Shown: piece by piece, positions 35,561-47,947 of the stretch
Position numbering within the stretch: position 1 is the stretch's first letter
Layout: every line of letters begins with the position of its first letter
Assembly (NCBI GenBank): GCA_963691655.1
Contig: OY829326.1
Coordinates: forward strand, 146,834,998 to 146,898,997
From: Toxonevra muliebris
Taxonomy: Eukaryota; Arthropoda; Insecta; Diptera; Pallopteridae
Reading direction: 5' to 3'
Length of the DNA: 64,000 nt
Translations under genes and position numbers: made by a program
Notes under the pieces: model-generated
The model's database searches: none
The model's input: the letters and a program-made list of their open reading frames with translations, nothing else
What the model was told of the DNA's origin: nothing

Positions 35561-37154
35561 GACAAACAAACAGGCAATTTTATTTAAGTATATCGATGCC
35601 CACATTATCAAAGTTGTCTACGTAGTCTACGAAATCGACGTTTTTTACGTATTTCTTCGCCAAGATGTAGAAAACTCGAAAATACACGATTTTTCTCAAC
35701 TCTGTGAGGGAGTGTGTAATTCCAATGTTCTGAGAACTTCAACCGATTTCTTATGATTTTTTTTTGCTTTTGCTTGATTTTCACCATGTCTTGAATAAAT
35801 TCCAGAAACCATCGTCAGACCACTAAAAACAAGCAGATATTCGCTTTATATTCTATTATTGTAACTCGTACTAAATGAGGCACAAGATTTCAACCTTTCA
35901 AATGTTTTTTTCTTTTTCTTAAATCGACTCTTGATGGAAGCACACATACACATATTCACACACACCTACAAAGCATAAAATTACCGCATATACGTTTATG
36001 TAGTATATAACATGTGTGTTTTCCTTTTTTGCATCTGAAACTAATGAGGAAATTTTTTTATATTTTTTTATTTTTGTTTTTTATTTGGTTCTAATGAAGC
36101 TAATTTTCTTCAAGTGGAAAGAAAATTCACAAGAAACGAGAAACTAGTTATAATTAGCAAAGATAAAGTTTTAATTTAAAATTTTAAGGAAATTTACTTA
36201 ATTTCCCAAAGTTTTTTTTTAAGTATATGCAAACAGCAGACATGGGATAATTACTGGTAATAAGATAGTTGGCAATTTTAGCAAGTGGAAGCTCAACGAA
36301 GCATGATGCAATGCTAAGTCAATCTAAGGTTAAAAACGTTAACGGAATAAGCTAATTTCAGAAAGTTTTTTCTCTCTTGTAGTAAAGCAAAAACTTTCAG
36401 TGACTTTTCAGGCATATGTAATGCAGATATTATTTGACTAACAATGATCGCATGTAATATATTAAATAGTTTCGAAACTCATGAATGTAAGTATGTGTTG
36501 ACTACAGCTTAGCAAGTCATCTACTTGGAAAAGCAACAGTAATTTTAAAGTCCTGCAGTTTATGGTAACGAATCAAGCTTCTTCTCAACCCCAAACTTAT
36601 AGGTTTTATTATCATATCCGTTAGAGCCACTACTCATATTGCTTACAATCTATCTAGCTCCGAGGGCAGTTGGTGCTTCTTAATTATTAAGTTGACCACA
36701 ATCTCAATTGAAGGCTTACTGTGTTGGATATTAAGTTTAGTCCTTAACATCTGAAAATTACTCCTCTTGCTTCTTACTTTTTTATATGACAGATCTTCTT
36801 TGATTTTACCCCAGTACTGTGTTTAAGGCTCTTCACTATGTGAGTACATCCATTGTATACAACGATTCGAATTTGTAATTCTGCAGGGGATTCGCAAGGT
36901 ACTGAATAATTTTGCAATTAGGGCAGCGTTCAATTTGAAGTTGGCGCGAGCTTAGTACTTTACTTTTACTTTTACTCCTTGGCATTTGCATGAGGTCCGA
37001 AGGTATCTTTCCCTTGCAATGCGAAAGATTTTCCTGACTCAGTTGGTGATTTGAATTCCTACAGTCATCGTGCTCAATTTGTGCGAGTAAAATACTTCAT
37101 ATTTTTTTTAGAATTAATATATTTGCGATAGGATCAAAAATGTGCAGAACCTGA
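35561..37154. other. Non-coding DNA
   Basis: No gene or element identified. At 35614-35629 GTCTACGTAGTCTAC is a short local repeat/palindrome. The rest is AT-rich. Confidence 0.45.
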
Positions 37155-38063
37155 AAGTTTAAATATGAACACTATTGTTCTTTAAAATGTACAGGATATC
37201 GCCGAACTATTAGAAACATCACAAATTTCCTATAATTTTGTTCGTAAATACAGAGAGTTTTAACAGTTTTAAAAAGATTTTGGTAAACTTTTTTTTCGGG
37301 AACTGTTTTCTGGTGACAATTTGGGACCAAGTTGTCAAGTAATAATGGAAAAGTTTATTCTTACTGCGGAAATTTGGTTAACTTTTTTTTAAAAATCTAA
37401 GGATTCATTTTTGGATAAAAAAAGTTTTCGCTTTGACTTCCAAAATGTTTTTTTTTATTTGCATCGTAAAAGCATAGATGTTTCTACACAATTGCATCTT
37501 TAACTCACTTCATATGTGTGCATCCAAGGATCTACTTAGCTGTAAAGAGGCGACTCAAAAAACGTAATTTCCTCCTTTTTTTATTCGTACCATTCCATCT
37601 TTTTACAATGTGCAATTGGAGCAAAAATCTCATTGTAATCTATTATCTTTATAGAATTAAAACCAACAAAGTTTTCAAACAATAACATCTTCTCGAAGGA
37701 CAGGCTCATGGTTAGAAAAAAATAGAGGAAACTAAATTTTTTGAGTCTCCTTTTTAAGGCGACACTGGCCTTTGTACAGCTACTGAAGTCAACTGACAAG
37801 TATAGAATATTCGGGGACATTTATGCAAAGAAGAGGATTAAGGTTAAACATCCTCATTATTACTTTACTAATCGGTTCCAAATTGTCACTAGAAAACAGT
37901 TCACGAAAAAAAGTTCAGCAATATCTTTTTAAAACTGTTCAAACTCACTGCATTTACAACCAAAATAAAAGGAAATTTGTGGTTTTTCTAATGGTTTGGC
38001 GGCATACTGTACATGTGGGAAAATATCAAGAACGCTCAATACATGAGTGTTCAAATATGAACC
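37155..38063. mobile_element. Foldback-like element with about 200-base inverted arms
   Basis: The left arm (37155-37355) and the right arm (37844-38063) are inverted copies, about 80-85 % alike by eye. For example ACTGTTTTCTGGTGACAATT at 37301-37320 matches the reverse complement of AATTGTCACTAGAAAACAGT at 37881-37900, and ATTAGAAACATCACAAATTT at 37209 matches the inverted 37968-37987 region. The middle (about 490 bases) is unique. There is no transposase. The outer ends of both arms run into ATATGAACACT-type sequence, the GTTCA repeat family. Foldback transposons of flies have long, repeat-built inverted arms; a secondary inversion of a duplicated segment is the alternative. Confidence 0.65.
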
Positions 38064-38670
38064 ATTATTTCCTTGTATTTATATTTGATGAATATTGTTC
38101 AGTACATGAGTATTTATATGTGAACACTCACAGTTTTTAATAAGTTCAAGCGCTAAAATAACATTGTTCCTTTTGAGAAAAGTTTTCAAACATGGACACT
38201 CATGTGTTTTACCATGTTCATCTGAGGAAATATTACTAATGTTCTGTAAATGAGTGTTCATGTATAAGAAGTCATCTTATTGGAGAGCATACCTCGAATG
38301 TTCAGTACAACAAATTTCAAATATGAACATTCATGTTCTTAAACATGTACATCTGAGAAAATATCAATAATGTTCGGTAATTGAGTGTTCAAATATGAAA
38401 ATACATGCTCTTGAACAAGTACGTGTATGAAAATATCAAGAATCGCATGTATCACATCATCTCAAATCCCACTTGATTGTGTTCTTGAAAACAATATTAA
38501 AGCTGAAAAGCTGAGGCAAATGTACATTAATATAAATAAGAGCAGATTTTGAATGTTTCAAAGTTTGAATGTGCACATGTGTATATGTTCATGTGTTCAT
38601 GTGGTGTTCAAGAGTGTTCCAATGCGAACCTTCTTTTGAAGTATGTTTTGTATATGTTTTGTTTGTTTCA
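38064..38670 (+). repeat. GTTCA-motif tandem repeat, unit about 100 bp
   Basis: Units read roughly TGAACACTCATGTTCTTG, AACATGTACATCTGAG, AAAATATCAAGAATGTTC, GTACATGAGTGTTCAAATA. Copies start near 38046, 38180, 38320, 38390 and 38540. The unit itself holds short inverted repeats (GAGTGTTC facing GAACACTC). It adjoins the right arm of the foldback-like element and is the same family as 16980-17240 and 20520-20990. Confidence 0.65.
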
Positions 38671-40330
38671 TACTAAGTGTTTATTCTCGTATTTATCAAA
38701 TCAGTTAGATACAAATAAACAAGTAGCAGATATTGTTTAGTTTATTATCCACCACTACTCAGCTAATAAAATAAATACAAAATTTAGCAAGAAAATATTT
38801 ATATAATATTTTGTAAATTTTATAGTTTGCGGTATGTAATAATCAAACTACATGCAAATATGATGTGGTTATAAAATAAAAATTATGTAGTTAATTTTTA
38901 CATGTTTGTATATTTTAATAAGCTTCACATACATATACACACACACACTCATACAGTTTAAAATTACTGTCAATTTATAATCAGCATTAGCGAGCAAACA
39001 AAATTAACAAAAAAAACAAGAAGAACAACACTACAGCAGTTGGAATAATTACGAAATTTTCGCAAGCAGTACAAAAAGCAGAGAAGAGAAAGAGAGAGAG
39101 AGAGAGATAGAGAGAGTGGGTGAGGAGTAGTAAAAATAGCTTAAAGTTAGTACTGCTGCCGTACCATGCCTTACCTTACCCTTACTTTTATACGTAAATA
39201 TGGATGTGAACTAAAATTTTGTAGTTGCTGCTTGTTGGTGTATGCAAAAATAAATACACACTAACACACATGAATGTACAGGAAACTGCATTTACATTCT
39301 CTGTGTATGAGTATGTATGTATTTGTGTGTGTATTGTGTTGGTGTATATTTACACAAGTTTTTGTTTACTTACGTGCAAATTGATGTACGCTGATAATAA
39401 TCATATGGCATATGTACAAATACATATATTATACACACAAACACATACTCCCGCATAACTGCTCACATACATACTCTCGAGTATTTATATTTGTATAATT
39501 CCTGTATATTTTCACTTGTTTGTTTATTTTTTCCTTACTGTTTTCTGTGAGTGAATATAAAATGAATTTAATATTTTTTTGAAATTACTTAATTTGTGTG
39601 GTCAAATTAAAATTGTAAATTTTTTTCTATGTACTACAATTTATACATTTGTTAGCACAATTTAAGTTTTAGCAACATTTGTTTTTTTTTTTCTTTATTT
39701 TTAATTAATTAAGTTCTTACAAAAGTCAACAATTTTCTTTTTCTATCCTTTTAGCTAGACCTGTTATGCAATGCTTTCGTATTGTTTATCTAACAAGTTC
39801 AACTTTTGTGTTTGTATTTTTCTTTTATTTTTATTTTTTTTGTATATAAATATATCCTTATATATTATGCACATATGTATATGTATGCATGTGTGTATAT
39901 TTATCTTTTTCCAAAGATTTTTGTATACAGCAACAGCAGGTGCAACTGCAACATGAGAGAAGGAACGACTTTCTCCTTTATTGTATTCATTAGTGTTGCA
40001 ATGTAATTTATTAAAATTTCACTACCTGCACTATCCGTTTTTATATCATATTCATTTACATATATATATATATATATATATATGTATGTGCTTGTATGCA
40101 ATTACTAGTTACGTATATAGTTTCCCAGTGGAAAAATAAATATTTCGGGATACTTTGTGCCTAACAATTTTTTCAAGCAAGAAGCGCAGCTCTTACTCTC
40201 AAAGCATTTACATATTTACTTTGATGACTGGCTTTACAAGCAAGGAACGATCTTGGATGGAATAGCATAAGAGTTTCTAGACCGAGGTATTTTTTTTTAT
40301 TTAATTTCATAGAAAAATTGTATATGTTGT
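38671..40330. other. Non-coding DNA with GA and TA microsatellites
   Basis: (GA)n at 39090-39116 and (TA)n at 40060-40083; TG/CA-rich patches near 38940 and 39320-39345. No gene identified. Confidence 0.55.
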
Positions 40331-40343
40331 TAGTTCCTAGCCC
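40331..40343 (+). repeat. Target-site duplication of SINE, 5' copy
   Basis: TAGTTCCTAGCCC is repeated exactly at 40726-40738, just after the (AAT)n tail. The two 13-base copies bracket the SINE and fix its borders. Confidence 0.9.
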
Positions 40344-40725
40344 AGACGACCTCGATAGTCTAGTGGATAGTGCACTAGACTTTCATCCAGAAGGTTGCGG
40401 GTTCGATTCCCGTCTTGGTCTGGTGGTTAATTCTCATAAACTTCTTATATTCACTATCGATATGAAGTGGATGAGAATTATAAGAATGTTCGGAATCGGC
40501 GTTAAACTGTAGGTCCTACTATCGCCACTGTGGTCTAGTGGAAGAGTGCCAGACTCTTGTTTCTGGAGACCCGAGTTCGATTCTCGGCTTGGGTATGTTT
40601 CTTATCTATCTTTCTTTCTCCCTTCCTTTCTTTCTTTCTTTCTTTCTTGGGGCTTTGGTACAAAAGATCTTATAGATCGCAGTGCCTGACTTTCGAGTCG
40701 TCCTTCCTTCAAATAATAATAATAA
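40344..40725 (+). mobile_element. Two-headed tRNA-derived SINE, copy 2
   Basis: Exact borders follow from the 13-base target duplication. The first tRNA-like unit has A box TAGTCTAGTGG (40356-40366) and B box GGTTCGATTCC (40400-40410), and resembles tRNA-Glu around CTTTCATCCAGAAGG. The linker holds GTTCGGAATCGGCG and TTAAACTGTAGGT (about 40489-40513). The second tRNA-like unit has TGGTCTAGTGG (40531-40541) and AGTTCGATTCT (40574-40584). The 3' part has a (CTTT)n run, GTGCCTGACTTTCGAGTCG and an (AAT)n tail. The anticodon stem of the first unit pairs poorly, so these are not functional tRNA genes. A perfect target duplication suggests a fairly recent insertion. Confidence 0.9.
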
Positions 40726-40738
40726 TAGTTCCTAGCCC
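40726..40738 (+). repeat. Target-site duplication of SINE, 3' copy
   Basis: Exact match to 40331-40343. The sequence after it (GGCTGCAGTGTCGTTGG) continues the pre-insertion locus, which is itself less AT-rich and may be an older repeat. Confidence 0.9.
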
Positions 40739-41668
40739 GGCTGCAGTGTCGTTGGTTAAAGGTCGGGATGATTCAGCATTGGTTCTTTATATGAATTTCA
40801 GGCATTATGATGCAAGCCAGCTGATAAATTGGTAAACCGAGACTCAGTGACAAATCTAATGAGAGAGAATCATAAAATAAAATAGTATCTTAATGAGCAA
40901 TAATCGTAAACACAGATGAGTTAGCAATGATTTCTGTAGAACTCTGAAATGCTCTGTGAAAGAACCGAATTAGAAAACAGTAAAATTTCGTTATTCGTCT
41001 TGGGAGAACGGATCTGCCTAACCTTGTATTTAAGTTTGATAACAGGGCATAATTCACTGAGATGAAAATGTAAACATATGGTTAACATGAGTGTCATCGA
41101 TTATTCGACATGTAGATAAATTCTTTTTATCTTATCTTAAATCTTTTCCTCTTATTGTATATCCAATATCCTTTCCCTCTATCAAGGAAGTACAGTGGTC
41201 ATTTGAACTGAGTGAACCTTCTGTATATGTTTATTACTATACTGACGGGTGTTTAATCAAGGCTGCATGTTTGTTGATTTGAAATCGAGGTATATAAACA
41301 TGGAATACGATATTACAGCTCACCCAAAAACTAAACCATTTCCTATTTATCAAATATTGATTAGAGTATGGCGCTGAAGTATTTACGCTACTGAAATGCG
41401 CTTACTCTCATCTACCTCTACTATGTGTGGTTGCTGCTGGCTATGCCTAGAAGACTCTTTTTATTTCAGGCTGCCTGTTATTGCTTTTATCCCAAGGCTG
41501 AAGTAGAGCTTGTATTATAGGACCTCAGATCCTTTCCACCCTTGGGTAGTAATTGTTCTAAGTAATAATATGCTTTTTTTTTAATATGTATTATCTGTCT
41601 CTTTTTTTATTTATAGCTCACCTCCACCCTCATTCCCAGCTCACCCTCTGTATATTCAGTCATTATCG
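40739..41668. other. Non-coding DNA
   Basis: No gene identified. The first 100 bases are less AT-rich and contain GTTGGTTAAAGGTCGGGATG, possibly an older repeat in which the SINE landed. Confidence 0.4.
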
Positions 41669-42104
41669 GGTTAACCCTCTAACTCGTAAGGCCGCGCTGA
41701 GGCATCCTTCACTCTATTTTAATTAATTGACAAAAGCAAATTTATTTTTTTTAAAATTAATTTGCAGACCTGAAAAAAGAATAAATACACAATTTGAGGT
41801 CAGTTTGCACTTTCTACGATTTAACGATTTTTGTTTATAGTTACTTTTATGTGTGCAAGTGTTATTTTGTGACGAAAAACTATAGCGCTTATTAAGTTTT
41901 TTATAAAAATCTAAAAAAAAATATTTCCAAGTCTCCTCATAGACTGTCATATACTGTCGTATAATCATAATTCGTATAATTTTGTATGAAAAATGAGAAT
42001 TTATGACAAATGAGAGGATACAACACCAAATAAGACACCTTGTGAATTGCTCAAATATATCTTTATTTTTTGGCTTAAACCCGCAAGGCCGCATCAGGGT
42101 AACC
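41669..42104. mobile_element. Possible piggyBac-type non-autonomous element
   Basis: The left side reads GGGTTAACCCTCTAACTCG, a TTAA followed by CCCT as in piggyBac-type ends, then AAGGCCGC. The right side, read inverted, begins GGTTACCCTGATGCGGCCTT, so AAGGCCGC/GCGGCCTT is present in inverted order near both ends. The middle is AT-rich with one minus-strand open frame of 123 codons (42094 to 41723) that shows no transposase motif. The right TTAA is altered to TTAC. This is a weak call. Confidence 0.3.
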
Positions 42105-42189
42105 TTACGTTTTTTTCACCTAACTGCTAAACTCAAAAACTAATCAAAAAATTAATTTTTAGTTAAGGTTAAGGATAAGAGATCCGGAT

Positions 42190-43655
42190 CTATTATTACT
42201 TCTGATGGTCTGTTATTGCTTTTAAGACAATCTATGGATGCCTTTAATTACCCTTTAATGTCATGAACTTATAACCTTCATAGACTTAAAATATTTTTAA
42301 TTCTTCAGTTTCCAACTATTTATTTATTTTTGCTTGTGAATGTTTCTTATTACTTTTGGCTGCTACTTATTACCTCAAACTGTCACTGACTATTTTTTAT
42401 TGAAGCCTGACTGTATATTAATGCTTTACACTAGGTCTCTCTGCCTCTTGTGCTTCTAAAATATAAAACCATTGCGTGCTTGTGATTGCTTTTTATTGCC
42501 TCTATATGCGTTTTGCTTTTGAATGCTTCTTGTTGCTTCAGGCTTTTTTTGATTGCCTTCAACTACACCTGAATACCTCTAATTGAACCTGGCTGTTTTT
42601 TATCGGACTAACTCTGGCTGCCTCTGATTGTACATTTTATCCAACTGACTACCTCTCATTTGATCTGAGTACTTGGTTACCTTTGCCTAACTTAGATTGC
42701 ATATTGTTGTCCTAAATAGTTTTTATGTGCTTTAATCTACCACAGTAATTCTTATGTTGGTTTTTAATTTCTTTGATTCCTTTTAATTTTTACTTTTGAT
42801 TACCATTTATTGCTTCTGACATCCATTGGCTGTACTTTATTATTTTAACTGCTCTTTATTAACCTCTTTTATTTGCTTTCGACTGATTTTTAATTACTTC
42901 AAGCAGCCTACAACTATAACTGAATACCTCTGATTACTCCTGACTGGCTCTTTTTATTTCTCACTATATATTATTATGTTTGACTATAGTTTGTGGCCTT
43001 AGATTGCCTCTATCCATCTCGTTTGGACTTACACTGTTTCTGATTGCTTTTTTTTCCTTTTAAGTATATGTGATTGCATATTTTTATTAAAAAATAACTG
43101 TCACTGGCTCCCTTGCTTTCGATTGCTTCTCATTGCCTTTGACCAGTTCTGATTATCGTTTAGTACCCCTGATTTTAACTGAATATTCTTTTTTGACCAC
43201 TATAACCATTACTTGACTCAAAATATATATATATTTTTTGTTTTTGACTGTCTCATATAACTTCTATGTAGATGCCTTTAGTTGTCTCCATACGCTATTG
43301 ATTGCTTCAGCTAGTCTCTGATTATTTAAGACTTTCTCAGAATGCCTCTTTAACCTACTGATTATTTCTCCATCTGATCTTGATTTTCATTGTTTGTGAC
43401 TGACTGATTTTACTACTGACTTGCTTCCTTTGAACACTGATTGACTGATTATATAACTGTCTGCCTTTATATGACTTTGATTGCCTTTGGCTACCTGTAA
43501 TTGTTTCTGATTATCTGCTATTAGCGTTACATACATTCGATAGTCTATAATTGGTTCTGACTTTATGCCCTCTGTTATATCCTTTGATAACCTTTTTATG
43601 CCTCTAACTGCCTTTTATTGCTTTTAATTACGTTTAAAGTTTCTGAGGTAATGAT
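42190..43655 (+). repeat. Diverged array of TGATTGCCTCTAACT-like units
   Basis: Variants of TTGATTGCTTCTGACTACCTCTAATTG run through about 1.45 kb, with sub-units of roughly 10-15 bases (TGACTGCCTTT, CTCTGATTGCTT, TTTTATTGCC). The copies are strongly diverged. Earlier hints (TACCTCTACTATG near 41420) suggest it once extended to the left. Confidence 0.7.
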
Positions 43656-45462
43656 AGAACGTTATTTCACATTTTCTTTCGCTTTTTCTTTCTTAATGAT
43701 CCTTTGGGCAACGCTTCAAGCCTTTTCCACTGGGTGCATATTCCTCCCATCCGAATATATGCATGCACATATGTAAATTGAATCCTCATCACCATCAGCA
43801 AGGCATGATATGCATGTTCCTTTTTTGTCTTTGTGTGTTTGTGTGTGAGATGGCATTGTTGCTGCTGCTATTGCTCTTCGTTTTTTCGTTGAACTACTAT
43901 TGCAAAATGTTCATTAAGTTAAATATAATGTTTGCTTGCATTTTACAGCCATCTCAGACTCAGTCTTACCATAGTCTTACTGAGATGTATCATAGCTCTC
44001 GAAAGTCTCAATTTAATTTTTTGTTGTTAATATATAAACAAAACCTTAGGTATGTGTGTGTGTGTGCGTGTGTTTACATATACTGAAGAAGAAGTAGAAG
44101 AAGAAGAAGAAGAAAAAGTACTTGTTCTTCTTAATTCTTTTGTTTACTTTTTTGTGCTGCATGGTTTTTTGTTTGGCATATGCTTATCTTTATGAAATTT
44201 ATTTTAAGATTTTTGCATTTACATATACTTGCACTCATATGTGCTGTTGCACTCTAATTGTGTGCTATATGATGATATCCTTTAGAAATTGCTGTTGCTG
44301 CTTCGGCTGCTGTTGCTCCTACTGTTATGTAACTAGTATATGTATTTATTTATATTTTGTAGTAAGTAGTTGCTAAAAATCTCTTTTATCTTTGTGTGTT
44401 TGTTTTTGAGTTGTGTAAATTTTTCGTTTTCTTTAGTGACAACTTCATTTGCTCATTTTACTTGTTTACAATTTAATGTTACGTATACGCGCTGTAGTAC
44501 CAGAGTATAGCTTTGTGTTTTAGATTGAAAATTTTTAAATTTATATGAAATTATTTTGTATAAAATAGCAGAGCTTTATAGTGTTGAATCTAGTTTTGTG
44601 TGGTTGCTCAAAAAATAAGTATTTCAATATCGAAATTTGAAGTTTAGAGAATTTTTAAAGTCAAAGAAATTGTTTCGCAAATTCTCCTTAAATCTAAGTT
44701 ATTTGATGCAATCTAAATTTATTTTAGAAAATAAAATATTAATCTTTTAAGGCTTTAAAAAAAATTTCTACTTAATACCTGATTTAATCAAATCAATCTC
44801 AATTTTATCAGTAATTCCTGCACACACAAATTTTGCCAAATCAAAGTCAATTGTATTAAACTTTGACACTAACATGAAAGCCTTTTAATTAAATAAATTT
44901 TTTAATAAAATTTTCTTATGCATTATGAACATAACAATTTTACAGACATACAGAATTAAGGCAGCAATTGCAAATAGCAATTTTAGCACAACAGCATCAA
45001 CAACAACAACAACAACAAAAGCAAATGCCAACAGCAAATACTACAATAGAAGCAATCATAGAAATAGCAATAATGTCCCCAAAAGCCAACAAGAACAATA
45101 ACAGCGGCAACAAATTTTGAAAGCTTGAAAGACAAGCATTATTTAGAGAAAGAGAAAGAGAGAGAGAAAGAGAAAGAGGAAGAGTATGAATTTGTATTAG
45201 TAAATATCATTGAGTATTTGTATAGTAGTTTTGCATATAAACATAAATGTATGCAGGCTGGCTGCTTAGAAAGAGGCTTAAAAGCCGGAACACTGAGCCA
45301 GCCTAAACAACAACAACAGCAGCAGCAAGTACAACAATCAAAATAACAACAACAAATAGCAACCAATAGTAAGAGCAGCAACAACAACAACAGTAGCTAG
45401 CACCATCAAGTATTAGCAAAAGCAATACAATTTCGACTTTGACAAGTCAATATGGCTGCAAG

Positions 45463-45500
<38 letters not shown>

Positions 45501-47840
45501 CATACAAAGTGCAAATACTTATACACATACATTTACAAAAGATTTTGTGATTAAGTTGCATTTGCAAGAAACACACACATTCACACAGCGACACATTGAA
45601 CTTATGTTGTATATGAAAATTGGCATCTGTTGTACTCGTATGTATGCATGCATGTCTATGTCTAAATTCTATACCCTTTTGAGCATATTGAAAAATTTAT
45701 CGTATTTACTTTTGTGGAATATATAAAGGAAGAAAGGAAGACATAGTGGGGTACTGCACAGGAGCAGCAGGAGAAACCAACCACTCCTACATAAAAGATT
45801 CCAGCTACTATTCGCAAAAAAAAAAATTTGCATAACAAATCTCTTTAGACAATAATTTTTTTTTTTTTTTTTATTCACCAGTACAAAGTTTTTGATTGAA
45901 AATAACAAAGTAAAGTAAATGCAGCAGCAGATACACACAATCAATGCATCCAATCTGTGGAGATCTATTGTCAAGCGGAGAAGATGCTGTTGCTACTTAA
46001 GTGCTACTCACTCTCGTTCTTTCTGGCTCTATCCTTCATATCTTTAACTCTAACTGCCATGATTCGTCGCTTTTTCAAAGCGTGTTATGGTCTCTTAGCC
46101 TGTATTTTGAGCTACTTTGATAAGTAAGGTTTTTTTTTATAAATTTTTCTTTCTTAAGAATTCACATACTTTAAGCTTACAAGCGCTGAAGCGCCGATGC
46201 GTTGATTGTTTGTATATGTGTGTGTATATTTGTGTATAAGAGCGTACATGACTGCTACATTATGTTGTACTGCAGCGTTGCAGAGTTCATGCGTAGGTCA
46301 AAGTCTTCTTGAGAATTTTGTTTATCAATACACTGATCACGTATTAGTTTATATCTTGACTATACTTACATAGAATGAGTGAGTTGATGTTATGTAAATA
46401 AAATTATATTGCTGCTTGTATGAAAATGTATGTAAACTTTCATCATACCATATATAAGTACATAGCTGTAAACACTTGAGCTTCTTCCATACGCTTTTGT
46501 CGTATAAAAATTTTTTTGTTATTTGGAAGTATTTGTTAAAAATATATAGGTACTAACTGCTATAAGATTCAAATTAAATTGTATTTATGTATTTAGCTTT
46601 TTAGGTCTTAAGTAAAATAGTCTCAGGCTAGTCAATGACTTGTATAGGAGAAGTGCGTGTAAGTTGGACATAGTTTTGTCTGACCTCCAAAAATAAAAAC
46701 TTCATCTTCTTGACTTAATTTAGAAAGGAAAAACCGCTCGCTCTTTCGAAATTCAAATCGTTCGTTTTTTTGACTGAAATAAAAGTTTTAATCATCGACA
46801 AGTACTAATGTTTCAAAAATGGCTGAAATTTGTTTAATTATATTTAAATAAAAGGAAAAATAGAATTTAATACATATTAATAAAATGAAAATTGTTCTTG
46901 TTTTCTCTCCACACAAACGTTTTATTCAATTAAGCAATTGCATTGATCGATTATAATGTCATTCGAAACGCCATGAAAGCCAGAGTATTCTTTCAAAAAC
47001 TTTTCATAACAATTTTTGGAATCTTATAAGCGTTACTGCTTAGTTTTTTTTTTTATAAAGCATGACTTTGACAGCTTAGAGCAATGAGACGACATCAACA
47101 TTGCCTCCTTCGACTTTTTTCTACACCGACATTTCAACATTTTTTTTTACAGTGGTCCGGCTTCATACAAAATGCAGAAAAAAATTTAAACAATTATCTG
47201 AACCCAACAATTTTTGGTACGAACCAGTCTTAAGTCGTGGAGAGAAAAAATTTTAAAAATGGTTGTGATCGGTCAACTGCCATGCCCATGTCCTTTAGAA
47301 TAGAAAAACTGCAGTAGTTCCAACATTAGTTGCAGTCAAGATATCGAAATAAAAATGCTTCCATAATTTTTTTGATAACTGGCTCTAACTTAAAATCGGT
47401 CAACAGCCACGCCTACTTTCAGAAGCAAATGTACCAATCAAATAAGAAATCGTCTGGGCTCGTCTGGGTTGAAAACAAGAAGAAAAATTATGAAAATATG
47501 CGTGATCGGTCAATTGCACACCTATCTCGCATACAGCATCACCTTCTATACAATCACTGTCTCATATGAGAATTTCCCAAATTTTTGGGGATAAAATGCG
47601 CTATCATTTGTTTCAGCTTCCAAAAAATTACTCCCAGCCTTTATACAAAATTTGCATTACAACAAATGAAAAGAGCAGAACATTTTTGAAGTTCTGACGC
47701 AAAGTACATTACAAAACACTTAAAAATTTTGTTTATATTTTTAATTAAAGTATTTTAATATGTTGCTGCTAAAGTTTTTTGAAATGCTATTTTTATAATT
47801 ATTTTTGAAATTGTATCAATCTGTAATTTTATAAATTTAT
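43656..47840. other. Non-coding DNA with many microsatellites
   Basis: Contains a TG run (about 44051-44072), (GAA)n (44085-44115), (CAA)n (44998-45018), GA-rich sequence (45150-45182), CAA/CAG runs (45306-45400) and (TA)n (45466-45496). The minus- and plus-strand open frames here are readings of the triplet runs (polyGln, polyLeu). At 47210-47530 pieces such as GATCGGTCAACTGCCATGCCC and TCGGTCAACAGCCACGCC suggest a decayed dispersed repeat. No gene identified. Confidence 0.5.
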
Positions 47841-47865
47841 TTATTTTTTTTTTTTTTTTTTGCAG

Positions 47866-47947
47866 GTAATTAAACTTGGGACTTTTAAAATATTAATCGC
47901 ACTTGTTGCTTCAAATACTTGAACACCGTTCAAAATCAACTTAACAG
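47866..47947 (+). other. Strong candidate recursive (ratchet) splice site with RS-exon
   Basis: A run of about 20 T residues leads into TTTGCAG ending at 47865, directly followed by GTAATT. The AG and GT therefore share the border between 47865 and 47866. A second 5' splice site, AACAG|GTATTG, lies 82 bases on at 47948. This is the classic form of a zero-length recursive splice site (long pyrimidine tract, CAG|GTAA) in a plus-strand intron, with a downstream 5' site that defines an RS-exon. The site at 4245 has the same TTTGCAGGTAATT core. The transcript is not visible in the window. Confidence 0.55.

Noticed and set aside
40351..40423. A possible functional tRNA-Glu gene
   Set aside because: A and B boxes are good, but the anticodon stem pairs badly and the acceptor stem has mismatches; it is the head of a SINE with tail and target duplication.
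41723..42094. Minus-strand frame of 123 codons as a gene
   Set aside because: AT-rich, no recognisable domain, begins in the possible terminal repeat of a mobile element.
45125..45390. Gln-rich frame on plus and Leu/Cys-rich frame on minus
   Set aside because: Both are readings of GA and CAA/CAG repeats; no unique protein sequence.
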